Shown here: positions 1-3,760 of the stretch, piece by piece
Position numbering within the stretch: position 1 is the first letter of the stretch
How the letters are laid out: each line of letters opens with the position of its first letter
Assembly (NCBI GenBank): GCA_946481355.1
Contig: CAMLNH010000081.1
Location: 1 to 9,535 of the forward strand
Direction: 5' to 3'
DNA: 9,535 nucleotides
DNA from: an uncultured Curvibacter sp.
GTDB taxonomy: Bacteria > Pseudomonadota > Gammaproteobacteria > Burkholderiales > Burkholderiaceae
Notes under the pieces: model-generated
What the model saw: only the letters and a program-made list of their open reading frames with translations
Database searches by the model: none
Told to the model about the DNA's origin: nothing
Program-made: the position numbers and the translations under genes

Positions 1-1810
1 CGCACAGGCCGCACTGCACGCAGTTCTTCTCGATGAAGCGCAGCTGCGGCGCGTTCGGGTTGTCCTGCAGCGCGCTGGCCGGACAGGCATTCACGCAGCT
101 CAGGCACATCGTGCAGGCATCCTTGTTCACAGCCAGCGCACCCAGCGGCGAACCCTGCGCGGGCAAGACGATCACCTCGGGCCGGGCCGGCGCCTGCTCG
201 ACCAGATGGTCGAGCGCAAGTTCCAGCGTGGCACGCTTGTCGGCCTGCACGGCGAAGCTGGCGGTCTTGCTGACGCCTTGGGCCGGTGCAAGCTGCAAGT
301 CTGCATCCAGCGCCGCCAGGTCACGCGCATCGCGTGCGTGCAGCAGGCGGAAATGCTCCCCCGTGTAGCCCAGGCCGGTGAGGATGGCCTGCGCGACGTT
401 CATCTGCGCGCGCACGGCTTCAAGGTACTGCGGCGCCTCCTCCCCCGTCATCAGCACCCAGACATTGCGAGCACCATAGGCTACGGCGGTCAGCCAGACC
501 TCGGGGCCCAGAGAGGCGCTGTGCCAGAGCGCCACCGGAATCACACGGGCGGGCACGCCACGCACCTCGGCATCCACACGCGCGGCGCGACCCAGGTCGC
601 CGATCAGGCGAGTGCCGGCCTGCTGGCTGTGCAGCAGCAAGGCCGGTTCGCGCCCGCCCGCGCGCTGGTAGGCCGAGAGCAGGGTCTTGAACTTCACACC
701 CTGCTCGCTGGCGCGCGGGTAGGCGAAGGCCAGCGCACCGCTGGGGCAGACCGTGGTGCAGGCCCCACAGCCCACGCAGAGGTTGGGGTTGACCTTGATC
801 TGCTGGCGATCTTTCTCCGAGCTGATGGCCGAGGCCGAGCAGACCTCGATGCACGCATTGCAGCCCGTCTTCTCGTTGCGGCTGTGCGCGCAGAGCTTCT
901 GCTTGTAGGTAAAGAACTTGGGCTTCTCGAACTCGCCGACCAGGCCACGCAGCTCGATCAGGGCGCGCGGATCGTGACCGTCCCAGAGAAAATAGCCCTG
1001 GGGCCTGGCGTGCTGGCTGAAGGCCGGGGTACCGCGCAGATCCAGCACGAGATCGAAGGTCTCGCTCTCGGACTGCGGCTCGCGCGTGAAGTCGATCGCC
1101 CCGGCCACGCCGCAGGCTTGCACGCAGACTCGGTGCGAGGTACAAAGTTTGCTATCGATTTGATAGTCGAAACCGATGGCATTTTCGGGGCAGGCAGCGA
1201 TGCAAGCATTGCAGCGCGTGCACAGGTCGAGGTCGATGGGGTTGCTGGTCTGGCGCTTGAGTTCGAAGGCGCCCAGCCAGCCTGTCAGCGCCTCGATGCG
1301 CCCGGTCAGCACGGGGTAGCGGCGCTCCTGCAGACCGCCATCAGCACCGGCACCGGTGCTGAACAGGGTCACATCCAGGGTATCTGCAAGCAGGTCGGCG
1401 GCACGCTCGGCCGCGTCCAGCGTGCCGATGATGAGCAGGCGACCTGCGCTCTTGTAGGTCACGGTGGGGACCGGCTCGGGGTCGGGCAGGCGCGCCGCGG
1501 CCAGTAAGGCGGCCATCTTGGGCATGGCCTTGGCCGCGTCCTTGCTCCAGCCGCCGGTCTCGCGGATGTTGACAAAGCGGATGGGGACGGCCTGCACGCC
1601 TTCGGTCTGTTCGGCAATCTCACCGAAGAGGCGCGCCTCCTGGGTGCAGGCCACCACGAGGTCTTCCCCGTGGCCGAGGGCCTGCTGGAAGGCACCGGCT
1701 TCGCGCCGGCACAGGGTGCTGTGCGGTGTCAGCGTTTCGTCAAGCGCCGCGCCCAGACCCTTGGGATCCAGAGGCATGGTCTTGTTGCAATCGCAGATCA
1801 GGGTCGTCAT
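1..1810 (-). CDS. Multi-[4Fe-4S] HdrA-like iron-sulfur protein, formate dehydrogenase-associated (3' end outside window)
   Basis: The visible 603 codons are open from ATG at 1810 to the window edge, so the C-terminus is missing. Residues 1-107 resemble the N-terminal domain of HdrA: Cys6, Cys8, Cys34 and Cys55, then an FVNIRET motif at 79-85. Residues 122-152 look like a Rossmann strand-helix-strand without its glycine-rich loop. Ferredoxin motifs follow: C197/C200/C203/C207; C223/H226/C229/C233; C307/C317/C320/C324; C345/C348/C351/C355. Residues 374-497 have no Cys and resemble an MvhD/FlpD fold. A last ferredoxin pair starts at C566/C569/C572/C576 and C597/C600/C603. There is no signal peptide or membrane segment, so it is probably cytoplasmic. 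It overlaps the preceding DUF3306 gene by 71 bp in another frame. The 1810 start is preferred because it keeps the CDC motif. Proteins of this type occur in formate dehydrogenase clusters. An electron-relay or maturation role is inference, and the exact function is unknown. Confidence 0.85.
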   Translation of the reverse strand, partial: MTTLICDCNKTMPLDPKGLGAALDETLTPHSTLCRREAGAFQQALGHGEDLVVACTQEARLFGEIAEQTEGVQAVPIRFVNIRETGGWSKDAAKAMPKMAALLAAARLPDPEPVPTVTYKSAGRLLIIGTLDAAERAADLLADTLDVTLFSTGAGADGGLQERRYPVLTGRIEALTGWLGAFELKRQTSNPIDLDLCTRCNACIAACPENAIGFDYQIDSKLCTSHRVCVQACGVAGAIDFTREPQSESETFDLVLDLRGTPAFSQHARPQGYFLWDGHDPRALIELRGLVGEFEKPKFFTYKQKLCAHSRNEKTGCNACIEVCSASAISSEKDRQQIKVNPNLCVGCGACTTVCPSGALAFAYPRASEQGVKFKTLLSAYQRAGGREPALLLHSQQAGTRLIGDLGRAARVDAEVRGVPARVIPVALWHSASLGPEVWLTAVAYGARNVWVLMTGEEAPQYLEAVRAQMNVAQAILTGLGYTGEHFRLLHARDARDLAALDADLQLAPAQGVSKTASFAVQADKRATLELALDHLVEQAPARPEVIVLPAQGSPLGALAVNKDACTMCLSCVNACPASALQDNPNAPQLRFIEKNCVQCGLC

Positions 1811-2360
1811 GGTGTGTTGTCTCTTGCGGTGTTTCGAATGCCGCCGCCTGCGCTGCCGCAGGGGGCTCGGCCGCCTCTGCGGGGGCAGGGACCATCGTGG
1901 TGTCGACCTGCGTCGCCGATGCGGGCGGCTTCTTATCCTTGTCCTCGTCCTCCAGCAGCCCCAGAACGCGCGCACTCGTCATCTGGCGCAGCATCGAAGC
2001 CGGCAGGGGATTGGGGGTGTTGTAGTCCTCGATATAGATGTCCAGCCCGTCCATCACGTTGAAGTGCGGATCGGAAAACAGCTTGCGCATCGCGGCGTGC
2101 CTGACCTCGGGGTCCACATCGCCGACGACATAGCGCCGGAAATCGGATTGCGGCGTCAGGGCCTGCGCATCCTCCAGCGTGGGCGGAGGGGGGGCTTCGA
2201 TCTCGGGAGCGGCCCCGGTTTCGGCGCGGACAGGCTCCGTGCGCGCAGTGACCGCCGGTACAGACTGCGGGGCGGCCGATGCCGGCGGCTCCTCGACAGG
2301 CTTGCCCTCGCGCAGCGCCTGCTTGCGCTGGGACCAGCGGCCCAGAAAGCCTTCAGCCAT
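1740..2360 (-). CDS. DUF3306 domain-containing protein
   Basis: A 206-residue protein that begins MAEGFLGRWSQRK, as is typical of DUF3306 proteins. The middle part (about residues 21-65) is rich in Pro, Ala and Glu and probably disordered. The family core lies at about 70-130, with the recognisable stretches SDFRRYVVGDVDPEVRHAA and NPLPASMLRQM. The tail after 137 is acidic, then Ala/Pro-rich and His/Gln-rich. There are no Cys residues, signal peptide or membrane segment. The ATG at 2360 overlaps the end of the DUF3305 gene by 8 bp (ATGGCTGA), and a G-rich ribosome-binding stretch lies just upstream. A GTG at 2372 in frame is possible but less likely. Its last 71 bases are also the start of the iron-sulfur protein gene. 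DUF3306 has no established function; its repeated company with DUF3305 and formate dehydrogenase genes suggests an accessory role in that enzyme's assembly or activity. Confidence 0.88.
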   Translation of the reverse strand: MAEGFLGRWSQRKQALREGKPVEEPPASAAPQSVPAVTARTEPVRAETGAAPEIEAPPPPTLEDAQALTPQSDFRRYVVGDVDPEVRHAAMRKLFSDPHFNVMDGLDIYIEDYNTPNPLPASMLRQMTSARVLGLLEDEDKDKKPPASATQVDTTMVPAPAEAAEPPAAAQAAAFETPQETTHHDDPDLRLQQDHASGSQGSGRGA

Positions 2361-2910
2361 GTTCGCCCCCACCGTATTTTTTCTCGGTGCTCACCGAGGC
2401 CGGGTTGCCGAAACGGTCGGTCAGCGGCTTGAAGCTGTCCGGGCGCTTGCGGCGCTTGGGTTCGATCACGTAGTGCTCATCGGCAAAGGCCCGGAACCAG
2501 GCCACGATCTCGGGCGGGGCGCCCACCTGCTCGACCGTCTCCTGGGCATCCAGCCAGCGGCCGGCATCGTGGTAGCTCACGGAAACCGCCACCGGACGCG
2601 CGATGGGCTCATCAGCCACCGAGGCTTCTTCCTCCATGCGCCAGAGAACGAACCAGCAAGGGGCGGGCGTGGTGGCGTTGAGGTAATAGCCTTCGGCATC
2701 GTCGCGGAACAGTGCCACGGTAAAACCAGGGTGCAGCCATTGTTCGCCGTTCTCGTCCTGGCGCAGCAGGCGCGGCTCACCGCCAAAGGCTGCTTCTTCC
2801 AGCACCACATCGGCCAGCTCCCAGCGCCAAGGCTGCCACTGGCTCATGGGCCCGGTGATGCGCACCTTGCGCATCACGACGGCCACCGGCAGAGACGGAC
2901 TCTTGTTCAT
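2353..2910 (-). CDS. DUF3305 domain-containing protein
   Basis: A 185-residue soluble protein. The opening PVAVVMRKVRITGPMSQWQP (8-27), followed by WRWEL, matches the usual DUF3305 start: a short beta strand, then a W-rich segment about the protein being 'written' against its substrate context. Further landmarks are the aromatic stretch PAPCWFVLWRMEEE (84-95 region), a segment VSVSYHDAGRWLDAQE (109-124), and a basic C-terminal tail PKRRKRPDSFKPL. The reading frame is open upstream to 3051, but that extension is rich in unlikely residues and crosses the 17-bp palindrome, so ATG at 2910 was chosen. An in-frame ATG at 2874 would lose part of the conserved start. It is the first gene of the three-gene minus-strand operon and overlaps the DUF3306 gene by 8 bp, which suggests translational coupling. 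Its function is unknown; the context points to a formate dehydrogenase accessory. Confidence 0.88.
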   Translation of the reverse strand: MNKSPSLPVAVVMRKVRITGPMSQWQPWRWELADVVLEEAAFGGEPRLLRQDENGEQWLHPGFTVALFRDDAEGYYLNATTPAPCWFVLWRMEEEASVADEPIARPVAVSVSYHDAGRWLDAQETVEQVGAPPEIVAWFRAFADEHYVIEPKRRKRPDSFKPLTDRFGNPASVSTEKKYGGGEHG

Positions 2911-2958
2911 ACAGCTGCCACTGTAGCGGATAGGCAAAGACCTGCATATGCGCTGAGC

Positions 2959-2975
2959 TGCGACAAATTGTCGCA
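2959..2975. promoter_or_regulatory. Perfect 17-bp palindrome, candidate operator
   Basis: The sequence TGCGACAAATTGTCGCA has two 8-bp arms around one central A at 2967. It lies 49 bp upstream of the DUF3305 start and about 150 bp upstream of the outer-membrane protein start, between divergent genes. An exact palindrome of this length is a typical dimeric repressor or activator site. I cannot name the regulator. It does not match FNR (TTGATNNNNATCAA) or a sigma-54 promoter. Confidence 0.5.
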
Positions 2976-3041
2976 AGTGCCAAGACAACCGGTGTTGCGC
3001 CATCCCCCAAAAGAGGGATAGGGAGACAGGGTGCCTTTTCA

Positions 3042-3047
3042 TATAGT
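3042..3047 (+). promoter_or_regulatory. Possible -10 element (TATAGT) for the outer-membrane protein gene
   Basis: TATAGT differs from the sigma-70 consensus TATAAT at one base and lies in an AT-rich patch (CCTTTTCATATAGT) of otherwise GC-rich DNA, 75 bp before the start codon. No good -35 hexamer sits 16-18 bp upstream, so the call is weak. It would give a leader of roughly 70 bases that contains the hairpin at 3064-3085. Confidence 0.3.
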
Positions 3048-3063
3048 CCACCGGCCTAGGCTT

Positions 3064-3085
3064 GGCGTCTCCATGCAGGAGCGCC
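3064..3085 (+). other. Leader hairpin upstream of the outer-membrane protein gene
   Basis: GGCG-T-CTCC, loop ATGCA, then GGAG-CGCC forms an 8-bp stem with one bulged T, extendable by two G-U pairs in RNA. It lies 38-59 bp before the start codon. It could stabilise the transcript or control it, but no function is shown. The start codon at 3123 has no clear Shine-Dalgarno sequence, so translation may depend on leader structure. Confidence 0.35.
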
Positions 3086-3122
3086 GGCTGGGCATTTCAC
3101 CCACTTCATTTCGATCAACACC

Positions 3123-3677
3123 ATGAAATTCAAAGTTCTCGCTCTGGCCGTGCTGACCAGCCTCTCCTCGATCGCCATGGCTCAAAACCTCAAAGGCTAT
3201 GTGGGCCTGGGCGGTGGCAGCGCCTTCTCCAGCGTCAAGGACACCAATTCCGGCCAGACCAAATCGGAGTCCGCAAGCGCCGTCAGTTTCTTCGGCGGCG
3301 TCAAATTCAACGAGAACATTGCCGTTGAAGCCGAGCACATCTCGACCGGCGACATCAAGCTCACCAACGGCAAGGTGAAGGTCTCCGGCTACGGCGTATC
3401 GGCCGTATTCAACCAACCCGTAGGCAACTGGTCCTTCTTCGGCAAGCTGGGCGTGACCAGCCTGACCTCCAAACTGTCTGCCGATCCCGGCTATGTCCTG
3501 ATCGTGAAAGACAGCCAGACCAAGACCGGCGTCATGTTCGGCGGTGGGGCGGAGTACGCCTTCACCCCCAATGCCGCCCTGCGCCTGTCGCTGTCCAGCT
3601 ACGACATGGAAGCGGGTGACGGCGCCGTCTCTGGCCGCATGGGCACCTTCCTGGTCTCGGGTGTGTTCAGCTTCTGA
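3123..3677 (+). CDS. Small outer-membrane beta-barrel protein with signal peptide
   Basis: A 184-residue protein. Residues 1-20 form a Sec signal peptide: a basic start (MKFK), a hydrophobic core, and an Ala-x-Ala cleavage site (AMA|QN) after residue 20. The mature part, about 164 residues, shows alternating polar and hydrophobic strands rich in Gly and aromatics, for example KGYVGLGGGSAF, SGYGVSAVF and TGVMFGGGAEYAF. It ends in GVFSF with a terminal Phe, the signal for barrel insertion. Its size fits an eight-stranded barrel of the OmpA-like/Ail-OmpX class (outer membrane beta-barrel superfamily). The substrate or role is unknown. It is the only plus-strand gene, facing the formate dehydrogenase operon across a shared terminator and divergent from the DUF3305 operon. 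It looks like an independent unit rather than part of formate metabolism. No Shine-Dalgarno sequence is evident before the ATG. Confidence 0.85.
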   Translation: MKFKVLALAVLTSLSSIAMAQNLKGYVGLGGGSAFSSVKDTNSGQTKSESASAVSFFGGVKFNENIAVEAEHISTGDIKLTNGKVKVSGYGVSAVFNQPVGNWSFFGKLGVTSLTSKLSADPGYVLIVKDSQTKTGVMFGGGAEYAFTPNAALRLSLSSYDMEAGDGAVSGRMGTFLVSGVFSF

Positions 3678-3705
3678 ACTGAGTCACAAAGAACCAAGCC
3701 AAGGA

Positions 3706-3737
3706 AAAAGGCCTTGCACAAAAGTGCAAGGCCTTTT
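3706..3737. terminator. Bidirectional intrinsic terminator
   Basis: A perfect 14-bp stem, AAAAGGCCTTGCAC / GTGCAAGGCCTTTT, encloses an AAAA loop at 3720-3723. Because the arms end in A4 and T4, either strand gives a GC-rich hairpin followed by a U-tract. It lies 28 bp after the stop codon of the outer-membrane protein gene and 23 bp after the stop of the formate dehydrogenase alpha gene, which converge here. It probably ends both transcripts. Confidence 0.92.
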
Positions 3738-3760
3738 CGTTTCTGCTTGCAGAGCTTGAT

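Noticed and set aside
206..1507. 433-codon plus-strand open frame opposite the iron-sulfur gene
   Set aside because: The antisense frame lacks domain motifs. The opposite strand has an uninterrupted frame with many spaced CxxC motifs.
2958..2990. Sigma-54 promoter (TTGGCAC...) upstream of the DUF3305 gene
   Set aside because: TTGGCAC is present on the minus strand, but the -12 TTGC element is not at the required spacing.
3002..3019. ATCCC...GGGAT inverted repeat as a terminator
   Set aside because: The arms are only 5 bp, there is no U-tract on the relevant side, and no gene ends here, since the neighbours are divergent.
2179..3021. 280-codon plus-strand open frame over the DUF3305/DUF3306 genes
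   Set aside because: It covers parts of two recognisable minus-strand genes and the intergenic palindrome and shows no family features.
2911..3051. Upstream extension of the DUF3305 protein to 3051
   Set aside because: It would put the 17-bp palindrome inside the gene and adds residues unlike the family's usual start.
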